Shown piece by piece: positions 41,675-49,615 of a stretch of DNA of 64,000 nucleotides. Under the pieces are notes generated by a model, which did no database searches, was not told where the DNA came from, and was given only the letters and a program-made list of their open reading frames with translations. Each line of letters begins with the position of its first letter. Positions within the stretch are counted from its first letter, which is position 1. Made by a program: the position numbers and the translations under genes. The stretch comes from JAHDVS01 sp964370985. Its GTDB lineage: Bacteria; Actinomycetota; Thermoleophilia; Gaiellales; Gaiellaceae. The DNA lies in the NCBI GenBank assembly GCA_964370985.1, contig CAYJLE010000001.1:62001-126000 (forward strand), read 5' to 3'.

Positions 41675-41772
41675 TATAGTTGTGCGTGTTCGTTCAAGAC
41701 GCGCGGTTCGACGGTGTTTGCGTGCAAACACCTTCTTCCCCGTCTCGAGTGTAGGGAAGGAGGTGTTAGTAG
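41675..41772 (+). promoter_or_regulatory. csp promoter and two-state leader
   Basis: TATAGT (41675-41680) is the -10; no -35 is clear. In the roughly 90-base leader two hairpins compete. The first, 41713-41720 with 41725-41732 (GGTGTTTG/CAAACACC, loop CGTG), leaves the ribosome binding site free. The second, 41727-41740 with 41754-41767 (14 pairs, one G-T), buries AGGAGGT at 41760-41764 with its flanks. The stretch 41727-41732 is used by both, so they exclude each other. Temperature-dependent or co-transcriptional control of translation is inferred. Confidence 0.6.
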
Positions 41773-41979
41773 ATGGCAACCGGGACCGTAAAGTGGTTCA
41801 ACGAGACGAAGGGCTACGGCTTCATCGCGCCCGACGACGGCGAGAAGGACGTATTCGTCCACCACACGGGCATCGCCGGCGAGGGCTTCAAGACCCTCAC
41901 CGAGGGCGCCAAGGTCGAGTTCGAGGTGCGAGAGGGGACGAAGGGCCCAGAGGCGGCGGACGTCCGCCAGGTGGCCTGA
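41773..41979 (+). CDS. cold-shock protein (CspA family)
   Basis: This 68-residue single cold-shock domain has RNP1 KGYGFI and RNP2 VFVHH, and an N-terminus MATGTVKWFNETKG typical of CspA. It is an RNA chaperone of the cytoplasm. The ribosome binding site AAGGAGGTG is 8 bases upstream but can be sequestered in the leader hairpin. The IF-1 gene follows 13 bases after the stop, so the two are probably co-transcribed. Confidence 0.97.
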   Translation: MATGTVKWFNETKGYGFIAPDDGEKDVFVHHTGIAGEGFKTLTEGAKVEFEVREGTKGPEAADVRQVA

Positions 41980-41992
41980 AAGGCAGCGGCTG

Positions 41993-42631
41993 ATGGCGGG
42001 TAAAGAGGAGAAGATCGAGCTCGAGGGCGAGGTGATCGAGGCATACCCGAACGGTATGTTCAAGGTCGCTCTCGACAACGGCCACGAGACGCTCGGATAC
42101 GCGTCAGGGAGGATGAAGCGCTTCCGCATCCGCATCTTCCCCGGCGATCGCATCAAGGTCGAGCTGTCGCCGTACGATCTCAACCGCGGCCGCAGCGTCA
42201 GGTGGGCGGGCCCGGGTCGGCTCCGGCAACGCCCCGCTCGCGCCGCGCCTCCAGGAGCTCGCGGCCGATCACCTGGAGGGTGCCGGCGACCGGGATCGCG
42301 CCCAGCGCGCCGAGGACGCCCGCGAGGTTCGCCCCGATCAGGACGGCGGCGAGAACGACGACCGGTGAGATCGAGACCGTGCGCCCGTAGATCAGGGGCT
42401 GCAGCACGTGGTTTTCGAACTGCTGGTAGACGAGCAGGAAGATCCCGACCGCGAGGGCGATCACCCAGCCCTTGGTCGCGACGGCAACCAGAACGACGAC
42501 GAGCGCGGCGATCGTGGCGCCCGCGAGCGGAACGAGGTCGAAGAGGGCGACGACCACGCCGAGCGAGACGGCGTACGGGATGCCGAGCCCGTAGATCACC
42601 GGGGTCGAGACGACGCCGGCGATCACGCTGA
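41993..42631 (+). CDS. infA: translation initiation factor IF-1, 3' end abnormal
   Basis: Residues 1-68 are a clear IF-1 S1/OB domain: KIELEGEVIEAYPNGMFKVA, LDNGHETLGYASGRM and GDRIKVELSPYDLNRGR. The family normally stops four to six residues after RGR. Here the frame runs on as an Arg-rich tail to 42631, antisense to the AI-2E-type gene whose stop is at 42198. The tail looks like non-coding frame. A lost stop (deletion junction near 42190), a frameshift or a sequence error are all possible. It may be a second infA copy; the usual one lies in ribosomal protein operons. Confidence 0.65.
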   Translation: MAGKEEKIELEGEVIEAYPNGMFKVALDNGHETLGYASGRMKRFRIRIFPGDRIKVELSPYDLNRGRSVRWAGPGRLRQRPARAAPPGARGRSPGGCRRPGSRPARRGRPRGSPRSGRRRERRPVRSRPCARRSGAAARGFRTAGRRAGRSRPRGRSPSPWSRRQPERRRARRSWRPRAERGRRGRRPRRARRRTGCRARRSPGSRRRRRSR

Positions 42632-43280
42632 TCAGGATGTTGCCGGTCACGTAGCCGCCCACCGTCCGGTACACGCCCTGGCCGACTCGCTCCCAGCGCT
42701 GCCGCGAGCGCTCGGGCATCAGATCGAGGAAGCCGTGCACGAGCCGCCGCCCGTCGAGGAGCAGGAACAGGGTCAGGAACGCGATCGTCACCGCCCCCAC
42801 GACAACGGTGACGACGCTGCGCGCGAACGAGAGCCCGGCCTCGGTGAAGCCGAGCACGCTGGCGAGACCGTCGCCCTCGACCGCCTCGCGGATCCGGTCG
42901 ACGATCTGGTAGTCGCGCTGGAGGAACCCGAGCGCCCCACGCCCGCGGGTCAGGTCGTCGACGATGTCCGGGATGGCCTTCGAGAAGTCCGTGACCTGGG
43001 AGACGATCGGCGGAATCAGGAGATAGCTGAGGCCGCCGAGAGCGACGAGCGCGAGCACGAACACGAGCACCGCCGCGTAGGCCCGGCGCAGGCGCCTGCG
43101 TTCGAAGAAGTCGACGGCCGGGTTCAGCGCCATCGCCAGGAAGGCGGCGATCACGATCCACGCGATCACGCCTCTCGCCGCCCAGGCAACCCAGAGCACG
43201 ACGGCGAGCAAGAGCGCGAGCCCGAGCACGCTGAGCACGGTCCGCGGACGTATGACGACGGTGCGCTCCGGCGCTGCCAT
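42198..43280 (-). CDS. AI-2E family transporter (UPF0118 permease)
   Basis: This 360-residue membrane protein has the family layout: two N-terminal helices, FLAMALNPAVDFFERRRLRR, a long soluble segment (about 100-160) and a block of helices containing LDGRRLVHGFLDLMPERSRQ, GYVTGNILISVIAGV and FENHVLQPLIYGRTVSISPV. Members export signals or couple to Na+/H+. The C-terminal end overlaps the frame of infA on the other strand. Confidence 0.9.
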   Translation of the reverse strand: MAAPERTVVIRPRTVLSVLGLALLLAVVLWVAWAARGVIAWIVIAAFLAMALNPAVDFFERRRLRRAYAAVLVFVLALVALGGLSYLLIPPIVSQVTDFSKAIPDIVDDLTRGRGALGFLQRDYQIVDRIREAVEGDGLASVLGFTEAGLSFARSVVTVVVGAVTIAFLTLFLLLDGRRLVHGFLDLMPERSRQRWERVGQGVYRTVGGYVTGNILISVIAGVVSTPVIYGLGIPYAVSLGVVVALFDLVPLAGATIAALVVVLVAVATKGWVIALAVGIFLLVYQQFENHVLQPLIYGRTVSISPVVVLAAVLIGANLAGVLGALGAIPVAGTLQVIGRELLEARRERGVAGADPGPPT

Positions 43281-43319
43281 GCGCGCAGGATCGCCGACAG
43301 CCCGGACGGTGCCGGACCG

Positions 43320-44015
43320 TCAGCCGGCGACGCCGGGCGGGAGCGGGCGCCCCGCGGGGCGCGCGAACAGCCCCCGGCGCGCGCCCCCCCCCCCGCCCCC
43401 GCCCCCCGCCGCGGGCACCGCGTCTCGCAGCGCCGTGTCGGCCCGGCGAAACGCAATCACGTAGAGGTTGCCGGTCGGGATCGTGAACGCCACCTCGAGC
43501 GCCGGATCGGCCGCGGCGATCGCGCGGAACGGCAGCTCGTCGTCGAGCGCCGCGTCGACGGAGCCGGTGCGGACGTCCTCGACCATCATCCCCATCACCT
43601 TCAGACCGGGGTCGTAGACACGCACCGCCGCGACGCCCTCGAGCGAGCGGGCCCGCTCGAGATTCGTCGTGCCCCGGACAGCTCCGACCACGCAGCCCTC
43701 GAGGTCGCCGGGGCCGCGGATCCGGGAACCGCCGCGGGCGAGGATCGCCATGTCCGTGCCGCCGTAGGGCCGGGAGAGCGCGAAGCGCTCCGCCCGCTCG
43801 GGCGTCCAGCAGAAGTTGAGCATCAGGCAGTCGAACGCGCCCGCGTCGAGCAGGTCGGGCAGATCGGGCCACGGTCGGTAGAGCCAGACGGGGCGCCAGC
43901 CGAGCCGCTCGCAGGCTGCGCGGATCACGTCCGGCTCGAGCCCCTCGACCCGGCCGCCCTCCTCCCAGATCAGCGGACGCAGCGGCTGGTTGCAGCCGAT
44001 CGCTAACGTGCGCAT
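43320..44015 (-). CDS. family 3 extracellular solute-binding-like protein, C-terminus disrupted by a C-run
   Basis: This 231-residue protein has the type 2 periplasmic-binding fold (amino-acid-binding family 3): IWEEGGRVEGLEPDVIRAAC, FDCLMLNFCWTPERAERFALS, GAVRGTTNLERA and AFTIPTGNLYVIAFRR. No signal peptide is evident. After DTALRDAVPA, where a final helix should follow, the frame passes through C-runs (43384-43407) encoding eight Gly and ends in a Pro/Arg-rich tail. The native end is probably lost or mis-sequenced. ATG 44015 is 4 bases from the divergent SDR start. Confidence 0.65.
   Translation of the reverse strand: MRTLAIGCNQPLRPLIWEEGGRVEGLEPDVIRAACERLGWRPVWLYRPWPDLPDLLDAGAFDCLMLNFCWTPERAERFALSRPYGGTDMAILARGGSRIRGPGDLEGCVVGAVRGTTNLERARSLEGVAAVRVYDPGLKVMGMMVEDVRTGSVDAALDDELPFRAIAAADPALEVAFTIPTGNLYVIAFRRADTALRDAVPAAGGGGGGGGARRGLFARPAGRPLPPGVAG
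43384..43407. repeat. homopolymer C patch 1
   Basis: Runs of 11, 5 and 6 C separated by single G. It falls in the C-terminal codons of the solute-binding-like gene. Similar patches lie at 45713-45747 and 50868-50878. They may be simple-sequence tracts or assembly artefacts. Confidence 0.6.
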
Positions 44016-44019
44016 CGCG

Positions 44020-44799
44020 ATGAGCTGGAGCGGAGCACGAAGCTGGAGCCTAGCGGGCCGCCGCGCGCTCGTAACGGGCGCGTCGTCGGGGCTCGGCCCG
44101 GCGATAGCGAGGGAGCTCGTCGGCCTGGGCGCGGCCGTAGCCGTGACCGCACGCCGGCCCGAGCCGCTCGCAGCGCTGGTCGCCGAGTTGGAGGGAGCGG
44201 GAGGTCGCTGCGTGGCCGTCCCCGGCGACCTCGCGGACGGTGCGAGCGCCGCGACGATCGTCGACGGCGCCGCGGCAGCGCTCGGCGGCCTCGACATCCT
44301 CGTCAACAACGCCGGCGTCGGCGAGGGCGACCCTGCGGGGGCCCCGAGCGTCGACGGGTATGCGCGCGTGCTCGACGTGAACCTCGTCGCCCCGTACGCA
44401 TGCGCGACCGCGGCCCGCCCGCACATGCGCGACCGGGGCTACGGCAAGATCGTCAACGTCGCCTCCGTCTACGCGTTCACGGCGAGCCCGTTTCGCCAGG
44501 CGAGCGCCTACTCGGCCTCCAAGGCAGGACTGCTCGGACTGACGCGCGACCTCGCCGCCTGGTGGGGCGGGGAGGGAATCCGCGTCAACGCGGTCGCCCC
44601 CGGCTATTTCGTGTCCGAGATGACCGCCGAGCTGCTCGCGAGGGCGGACGTGGCGGACACGATCGGCATGCGCACGGCGCTCGGGCGGCCAGGCACGCTC
44701 GAGGAGATCGCGCACGCCGTCGCGTTCCTCTGCCTGCCCGCGTCCGACTACGTGACGGGGGCGACGCTCGCCGTCGACGGCGGCTGGCTGGCTCGCTGA
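44020..44799 (+). CDS. short-chain dehydrogenase/reductase (SDR)
   Basis: This is a 259-residue classical SDR. TGASSGLGPA is near residues 19-28, NNAG near 95, Ser in NVASVYAFT, and YSASKAGLLG has Tyr and Lys. The end is AVDGGWLAR. ATG 44020 is used. A TAACGT box (44004-44009) lies 10 bases upstream, within the first codons of the divergent solute-binding gene, and no ribosome binding site is seen. Its stop is 4 bases from the convergent EamA stop. Confidence 0.87.
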   Translation: MSWSGARSWSLAGRRALVTGASSGLGPAIARELVGLGAAVAVTARRPEPLAALVAELEGAGGRCVAVPGDLADGASAATIVDGAAAALGGLDILVNNAGVGEGDPAGAPSVDGYARVLDVNLVAPYACATAARPHMRDRGYGKIVNVASVYAFTASPFRQASAYSASKAGLLGLTRDLAAWWGGEGIRVNAVAPGYFVSEMTAELLARADVADTIGMRTALGRPGTLEEIAHAVAFLCLPASDYVTGATLAVDGGWLAR

Positions 44800-44803
44800 A
44801 GCG

Positions 44804-45631
44804 CTAGCCACCCACGATGGCGATCCCGCTGACCGCGACGATCACGAGAGCGACGCCGAGCTGCTGGCGAGGCAGCAACCGCTCCCCCGCCAGGAGCCCG
44901 ACGATGACCGCGACGGTCGCGAACTGCGCGGCGAGCACGCTGGCGACGGCGACCGGCCCGCGATCCGCGGCGGCGAAGTAGAGGAGGTAGGCGGCGGTGT
45001 CGCCCACGCCCCAGGCGGCCACACGCCACGGATCGGCCGTCCACGAGCGCCACGCCCCGCTCGCGAGAGCGACGGGCAGCGCGAGCGCGACACCCGCCGC
45101 GCGAACGAGCAGAAAGCCCCAGTAGACGCCGAGGTCGTCCGCGACGGGCGCGCTGAGGACCAGGATCCCGCCCCAGATGAGCGCCGCCGCGGCGGCGGGG
45201 ACAACCGTGACCTTGCCGCCGCCGCGGCCCATCGCCACGAGCACGACGCCGACAACGGCGACGGGGACGAACGCGCCGACCAGGCGCCCGGGCCGCTCGC
45301 CGGAGGCAAGCGCGAGCACCGCTGCGATCCCGCCCTCGCAGGCGATGATCGGGGCGACGACCGACACTGCGCCGTCGCGGAACGCCCGGAAGCCGAGGTA
45401 GTACGCGAAGGCGGAGCCAGCCCCGAGCGCTACGCCGAGCAGCAGCCCGCGCGTCGTCCACTGCGGTGTTCCGATGAAGAGGGCAGCGGGCGCGGCGATC
45501 GCGAGCCCGATCGCCATCGACCCGAACACCGTGGGGAAGGGCCCGACGCTGCGCGTGGCCTGGGCGAGCCACACGTCGGGAGCTCCCCAACAGACGGCAC
45601 AGAGCACGCCGAGAAGGATCGTCAACCCCAC
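44804..45631 (-). CDS. EamA/DMT-family transporter
   Basis: This 275-residue protein has ten hydrophobic helices in two EamA repeats (GVLCAVCWGAPDVWLAQ at the N-terminus, YLLYFAAADRGPVAVASVLA in the second half). GTG 45631 or TTG 45625 is the likely start. The same frame is open upstream through a C-run region into a small upstream gene, so the two look fused in the sequence as given. I treat them as separate. Confidence 0.82.
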   Translation of the reverse strand: MGLTILLGVLCAVCWGAPDVWLAQATRSVGPFPTVFGSMAIGLAIAAPAALFIGTPQWTTRGLLLGVALGAGSAFAYYLGFRAFRDGAVSVVAPIIACEGGIAAVLALASGERPGRLVGAFVPVAVVGVVLVAMGRGGGKVTVVPAAAAALIWGGILVLSAPVADDLGVYWGFLLVRAAGVALALPVALASGAWRSWTADPWRVAAWGVGDTAAYLLYFAAADRGPVAVASVLAAQFATVAVIVGLLAGERLLPRQQLGVALVIVAVSGIAIVGG

Positions 45632-45712
45632 GCGACCGGACGCTACCGGAGCGCTGCTCCGGGATGAGGCGGGGCTGCCCGGCCCGGAGCAAGGCCCCCG
45701 CCCGGCCGCCAG

Positions 45713-45747
45713 CCCCCCCCCCAAACCCAGGGGGCGCGCCCCCCCCC
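45713..45747. repeat. homopolymer C patch 2
   Basis: A run of 10 C, then AAACCCAGGGGG, then a run of 9 C. It separates a small gene (45749-45955) from the EamA gene and removes any stop between them. Confidence 0.6.
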
Positions 45748-45748
45748 A

Positions 45749-45955
45749 CTCGGCGACGCGGATGATCTCGTCCCAGCGGCCCTTCCCGAAGCGACCGGCC
45801 CGCTCGCGTCCCTGCGCGGCCAACTCGCGGATCTGGCGCTCGGACTCCGGGTCGTGCGTGCGGTAGACCGCATCGCTCAGGAGGCGAGCGGCCTCCTTGT
45901 CGTGACCGGCGGCGAGCTCACGACGGGCCTCCGCAATGCTCACGGCGACGTCCAT
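45749..45955 (-). CDS. small helical hypothetical protein, 3' end disrupted
   Basis: The 69 clear residues form helices reminiscent of TPR-like small proteins (SIAEARRELAAGHDKEAARL, then ESERQIRELAAQGRERAGRF and RWDEIIRVAE). I do not recognise a named family. Translation should be strong: AAGGAGGTGA, a full match to the anti-Shine-Dalgarno, ends 5 bases before ATG 45955. After residue 69 the frame enters the C-run and stays open into the EamA gene, so the true stop is missing. Confidence 0.6.
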
Positions 45956-45993
45956 GTTCGTCACCTCCTTCGATCGTCGCCTCGTATCGAAGA

Positions 45994-46851
45994 CTACAAG
46001 AGCCGGCGGCCTGGCGCCAGCTGCGGCTCCCGGGCGAGCAGCACGACCGCGGCAACGATCAGCGCCCCGCCGAGAATCTGGATGCCGCCCAGGGTCTCGC
46101 CGAGCACGACCCAGCCGAGGATCACGGCGGTCAGCGGGTCGCCGTTCGCAAGGATCGACGCCGTGCTGGCGCCGACCAGCTTCAGGCCCGAATAGAACAG
46201 GATCACGGCGAGGGCGGCGCTGACGACGGCTGCGGCGGCCGCCCAGCCCCAGGCAGCGGGCCCGGGCGGCGCCTCCGGCCGCACCGGGACGACTGCGATT
46301 GCGAGGCCGAGCGCGGGCCCTGTGAACGTGAGCGCGCTCACCCACAGCGGTGACAGCGCGTGGCCGACCATCAGCTGGCGACTCGCGAGGATGACGGCGG
46401 CGATCGAGACTCCCCCGGCAAGACCGAGCGCGATTCCCGTCACCGAGACGTCCTGCTGCACGCCCGCGATCAGCCCGATCCCGCCGAGGCCTGCGCCGAC
46501 CGCGAGCGCCCGCGCGGGGCCCAGCGCCTCCCCGAACAGGACCGCTGCCCCCACGGTCACGAGCAGCGGGTACACGTAGAACGCGAGCGTGACGAGCCCG
46601 ATCGGAGCCCGGGCGAACCCCTCGAACATCGCGTATGCGGCGCCGAACTGAAAGGCGCCGGCCGCGAGAGCCGCGAGCGCGATGCCGCGGGTCGGACGCG
46701 GCGCCCGGGCCGCGAGCGCGACAGCGCAGAGGAGCGGGCCGGCGATGCAGAAGCGCAGCACGAGCAGCGTGTAGGGGTCGCCACCCTCATCGTAGAAGAG
46801 ACGCGAGAACAGCCCCAGCGTGCCGAAGCACATCGCGGCCGCGAGCACCAT
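45994..46851 (-). CDS. EamA/DMT-family transporter
   Basis: This 285-residue protein has ten helices in two EamA repeats (MCFGTLGLFSRLFYDEG first, GASTASILANGDPLTAVILG in the second repeat). ATG 46851 is 49 bases after the cupin gene. It shares the transcript direction of the DUF2249 operon upstream and may be its last gene. The substrate is unknown. Confidence 0.85.
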   Translation of the reverse strand: MVLAAAMCFGTLGLFSRLFYDEGGDPYTLLVLRFCIAGPLLCAVALAARAPRPTRGIALAALAAGAFQFGAAYAMFEGFARAPIGLVTLAFYVYPLLVTVGAAVLFGEALGPARALAVGAGLGGIGLIAGVQQDVSVTGIALGLAGGVSIAAVILASRQLMVGHALSPLWVSALTFTGPALGLAIAVVPVRPEAPPGPAAWGWAAAAAVVSAALAVILFYSGLKLVGASTASILANGDPLTAVILGWVVLGETLGGIQILGGALIVAAVVLLAREPQLAPGRRLL

Positions 46852-46900
46852 CAGGTGTCCGCGGCTCAGCGGGGGAAGCCTCCGGCGCGGGAGGCGTGCG

Positions 46901-47281
46901 TCACGTCCCGGCGTCTGCCGGGGCCGGAAGCGCGATCGTGAGCAGGAACGCGGCCCCCGCCCCGGACGCGACGGAGTGCGTGACCCCGGGCCCGAGCGAG
47001 AGGAGCTCGCCGGGGCCGAGCTCGTGCTCGCCCGCGAGCGCCGTGACCAAGATCCGGCCCTCGAGCGGCTGGAGCGTGGCCGGGCCGCCGGCAGCATGCT
47101 CCGCGACGGTTCCGCCCGGTCCGACCACGACGAGCATCACCCGAAGCGGCCCGTCCTTCAGAAGAGTGCGCGCGTTGCGCCCGCCGCGCTCGACGAGCGC
47201 CGGGTCGGCGGCCCGCTCCCGCTCCGCGTGCAGGTCGAAGACGCGCGCGTCGGGTGCGAGCTCGCGCCGGACGGGGCTCAC
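46901..47281 (-). CDS. cupin-like protein
   Basis: This is a 126-residue beta-rich protein. VVVGPGGTVAEHAAGGPATLQPLEGRI and ELGPGELLSLGPGVTHSV correspond to the two cupin motifs, with few of the canonical histidines left (one His in each). GTG 47281 overlaps the DUF2249 stop (GTGA). Similar proteins accompany nitrogen-oxide-related operons; the role is unknown. Confidence 0.72.
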   Translation of the reverse strand: MSPVRRELAPDARVFDLHAERERAADPALVERGGRNARTLLKDGPLRVMLVVVGPGGTVAEHAAGGPATLQPLEGRILVTALAGEHELGPGELLSLGPGVTHSVASGAGAAFLLTIALPAPADAGT

Positions 47282-47532
47282 GAGACGGCCTCGACCGGCT
47301 CGCGCTTGCCCACCCGCACCCGCCAGGTCACGGGGCCTGCCTCGAGGTAGTCGAACGTGAAGGCCTCGTCACCGCGCGTCGCCTTCAGCGTGTAGTACAT
47401 GCACTTCGGGTCGTGGTCGACCGTGAGCTCGAGCGTCTCGCCCGCGGCGAGGCTCTCGAAGGCGCCCATGATCCGCTCGAAGCGGTGCTTCGGCTCCACT
47501 GGCCTGACATCGAGCTCGACGTTCCGGGTCAT
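47278..47532 (-). CDS. DUF2249 domain protein
   Basis: This 84-residue protein is a single DUF2249 (TusA-like fold): VELDVRPVEPKHRFERIMGA, LAAGETLELTVDHDPKCMYY and VTWRVRVGKRE. The family is linked to denitrification and nitric-oxide gene clusters, with function unproven. ATG 47532 overlaps the preceding stop (ATGA). It is one of three DUF2249 genes in this operon. Confidence 0.85.
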   Translation of the reverse strand: MTRNVELDVRPVEPKHRFERIMGAFESLAAGETLELTVDHDPKCMYYTLKATRGDEAFTFDYLEAGPVTWRVRVGKREPVEAVS

Positions 47533-48251
47533 CGGTCTCCTCCCGTCGTGGACACGAGCGGCAGGGCGACCGCCTTGCTGCCGCAGCCCCAGCCGCCGCC
47601 ACGCCCGAGCCACGTCTGCCAGGCGACACGGTAGCGGCTCGACGTGGGCGCGAGCACGACCGCGCCGCCGTAGCCGGAGAGCGCGAGCCGTCCCATCATC
47701 TCGCCGATCCCCTGGCCCGCCTGCCCCAGGGCCTCGGGCCCGCCGCCGGCGAGCCGGATCAGCGCGAGCCGCGGGCCGACGCGAGCGAGGAGGGCCCCTA
47801 CCTGCTCGCCAACCGGGCCGGCCGCCGGGTCGGCGTCCCACACTACCTCGATTCCCCGCGCGGCGACGAGAGCCCCGTCCTCGGCGGCGGCCTGGCCGCC
47901 CACGACGACGGCGGCGCTTCCGCCCAGCCGCGTGATCTCTGCCGCCCGCTCGACCCGGCCGGCGACTCCGGCGGGCCCGTCGAGCAGGACGGGGGCGCCG
48001 AGCGCCCGCGACAGCTCCGCGAGAGCGGCGTCCGCGGCATCCCCATCGGTCCGGTAGCCGACGATGGCGACGCCGGCGGCCGCCGCGCGCCGGCCCCCCT
48101 CCCCCGCCTGCCCGGCCCCGAGCGGGTCGACGCCGTGGGCGTCCCCGCTACGGAGCTCGAGCGCGGCAAGGCCCCGGCGCCCGCAGGCGTCGAGAAGCTC
48201 GTCGAGCGAGGCGTCCGGCGCCGCGGCGGAGCTGAGCCCGAGACGCATCAC
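47529..48251 (-). CDS. TIM-barrel protein (xylose isomerase-like)
   Basis: This is a 240-residue protein starting RLGLSSAAAPDASLDELLDA, then GLAALELRSGDAHGVDP, as in sugar-phosphate isomerase/epimerase TIM barrels. The later strands (GIEVVWDADPAA, LALIRLAGGGPE, AVVLAPTSS) lack most metal-binding Glu and His of active isomerases, so a catalytic role is doubtful. GTG 48251 (or the next ATG) overlaps the upstream stop. It lies between two DUF2249 genes. Confidence 0.65.
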   Translation of the reverse strand: MMRLGLSSAAAPDASLDELLDACGRRGLAALELRSGDAHGVDPLGAGQAGEGGRRAAAAGVAIVGYRTDGDAADAALAELSRALGAPVLLDGPAGVAGRVERAAEITRLGGSAAVVVGGQAAAEDGALVAARGIEVVWDADPAAGPVGEQVGALLARVGPRLALIRLAGGGPEALGQAGQGIGEMMGRLALSGYGGAVVLAPTSSRYRVAWQTWLGRGGGWGCGSKAVALPLVSTTGGDR

Positions 48252-48484
48252 CGCTGCGTCTTCGAGATCTGAACCCGCCAGACCTCCGGGCCCTGCTCGA
48301 GGTAGTCCCAGCCGAACTCGCCCTCGTGCTCGAACTCGAACTGGTAGCGAAGCGGCTTGGGGTCATGATCGTTGACGAGCACGAACGCCTCGCCGGGCGC
48401 GAGCGCGGCGAAGGTCTGGAAGATCGTCGGGTGCTTCTCGGGCGGCGGGATCACCCGCACGTCCAGGGTGCGTTCAGAGGGCAT
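48248..48484 (-). CDS. DUF2249 domain protein
   Basis: This 78-residue single DUF2249 domain reads LDVRVIPPPEKHPTIFQTFA, LAPGEAFVLVNDHDPKPLRY and VWRVQISKTQR. The DHDPKPL motif is the family hallmark. ATG 48484 lies 11 bases inside the end of the preceding gene. Confidence 0.88.
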   Translation of the reverse strand: MPSERTLDVRVIPPPEKHPTIFQTFAALAPGEAFVLVNDHDPKPLRYQFEFEHEGEFGWDYLEQGPEVWRVQISKTQR

Positions 48485-49316
48485 CGGTCGGTCTCTCCTC
48501 TCGGTCGGTGGTTGCCTCGCCGGACGCCCGGCGGATGACGACGCGCACGAGCCCCGGCTCCTGCTCGCGGATCTCGTACGTGAAGCCCCGCTCGTCGAGC
48601 AGGGGCAGGAGGAACTCGGGGACGCGCACGTTGATCTGGACGAGCACGCCGCCCGCGGGGAGTTCCTCGAGCGCGGCCAGCGTCCGCAGCATCGGCTCGG
48701 GCGGCTCGAGGCCGCGCACGTCGAGGACGGTCGCCCCGTCCTCGTGCTCGACCGCCGCGGGTGGCGGCGCGGCGGGGGGCGCCGGCATGCGGCCGGGCGC
48801 AGCGTAGAACCAGACCCGCCAGTCGTCCTCGGCGAGCCGCTCGGTGTGGTGGTCGAGCCCCTGTGCGCCGAGGACGTCGTAGAGCGGCACCGGCTCGAAG
48901 ATCGCGCGGACGCAGAGAGCGCCCCCCTCGGGCACGTCGCGGCGGCTCGCCATGATCCGGCTGAACGGCTCCCGGCCGGCACGGAGGTCCTCGCGGACAT
49001 CGACCTCGACGACGTTCTCCGGCGGGACCTCCCGCAGCGCCGCGGGCGGCTCGCCCGCCCCACGCTCGTCCGGCAGCGCCCGCGCGAGCGGCTCCGAGGC
49101 GGCTCCGGCGCCGGCGTTCAGCCGACGGACGAGCTCGTCCGCGTCGACGCCCGCGATGCGGGCCGCCTGCTCGACGGTGACGAGCCTCGACATCACCTTG
49201 CGCATGCGGGGATTGCGGAGCTTCTCGAAGGCGGGCGAGACGCTGACGAACACGTCGATCAACGACTCGTCGCGGCGCAGCACCGCGGACACGCGATCGC
49301 CCCTGCGGATCACCAT
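48474..49316 (-). CDS. DUF1858-DUF2249 multidomain protein
   Basis: This is a 280-residue protein. An N-terminal DUF1858-like domain (LIDVFVSVSPAFEKLRNPRM, MSRLVTVEQAARIAGVDADEL; residues about 15-65) precedes two DUF2249 domains (VVEVDVREDLRAGREPFSRI, about 100-180, and TVLDVRGLEPPEPMLRTLAA, about 195-270), joined by an Ala/Pro linker. The combination is known from Fe-S or NO-related clusters without assigned activity. It overlaps both neighbours. Confidence 0.82.
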   Translation of the reverse strand: MVIRRGDRVSAVLRRDESLIDVFVSVSPAFEKLRNPRMRKVMSRLVTVEQAARIAGVDADELVRRLNAGAGAASEPLARALPDERGAGEPPAALREVPPENVVEVDVREDLRAGREPFSRIMASRRDVPEGGALCVRAIFEPVPLYDVLGAQGLDHHTERLAEDDWRVWFYAAPGRMPAPPAAPPPAAVEHEDGATVLDVRGLEPPEPMLRTLAALEELPAGGVLVQINVRVPEFLLPLLDERGFTYEIREQEPGLVRVVIRRASGEATTDREERPTDAL

Positions 49317-49615
49317 GCGCCCTCCTCGATCAGGCCCGGGTTCCAGGCCGGCTCCCAGACGAGGTTCGGTTCCACGGAGACGACGCCCGGGAGCGGCTCG
49401 ACCGCCCGGATGATCGCATCCGTGATCAGCCCTTCGAGCGGGCAGCCCGGGGTTGTGAGCGTGTAGGTGACCCGCACGTCGCCCTCGGCGAGCTCGACGT
49501 CGTAGACGAGCCCGAGCGTGACGATGTCGAGCCCGATCTCGGGGTCGATGACCGTGCGCAGCACCTCGCGCACGAGGGCCTCGAGCGCAACCGCACCGAG
49601 GGGCTCGTCGTTCAC
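49310..49615 (-). CDS. metal-sulfur cluster biosynthetic protein (MIP18/PaaD-like, DUF59)
   Basis: This 101-residue DUF59 protein has VIDPEIGLDIVTLGLVYDVE and the TPGCPLEGLI motif with the conserved Cys. Relatives help Fe-S cluster assembly (SufT, PaaD, MIP18). GTG 49615 overlaps the upstream stop (GTGA), and its end overlaps the DUF1858 gene. In this operon it might mature the Cys-rich regulator or an unlinked Fe-S enzyme. Confidence 0.88.
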   Translation of the reverse strand: MNDEPLGAVALEALVREVLRTVIDPEIGLDIVTLGLVYDVELAEGDVRVTYTLTTPGCPLEGLITDAIIRAVEPLPGVVSVEPNLVWEPAWNPGLIEEGAW

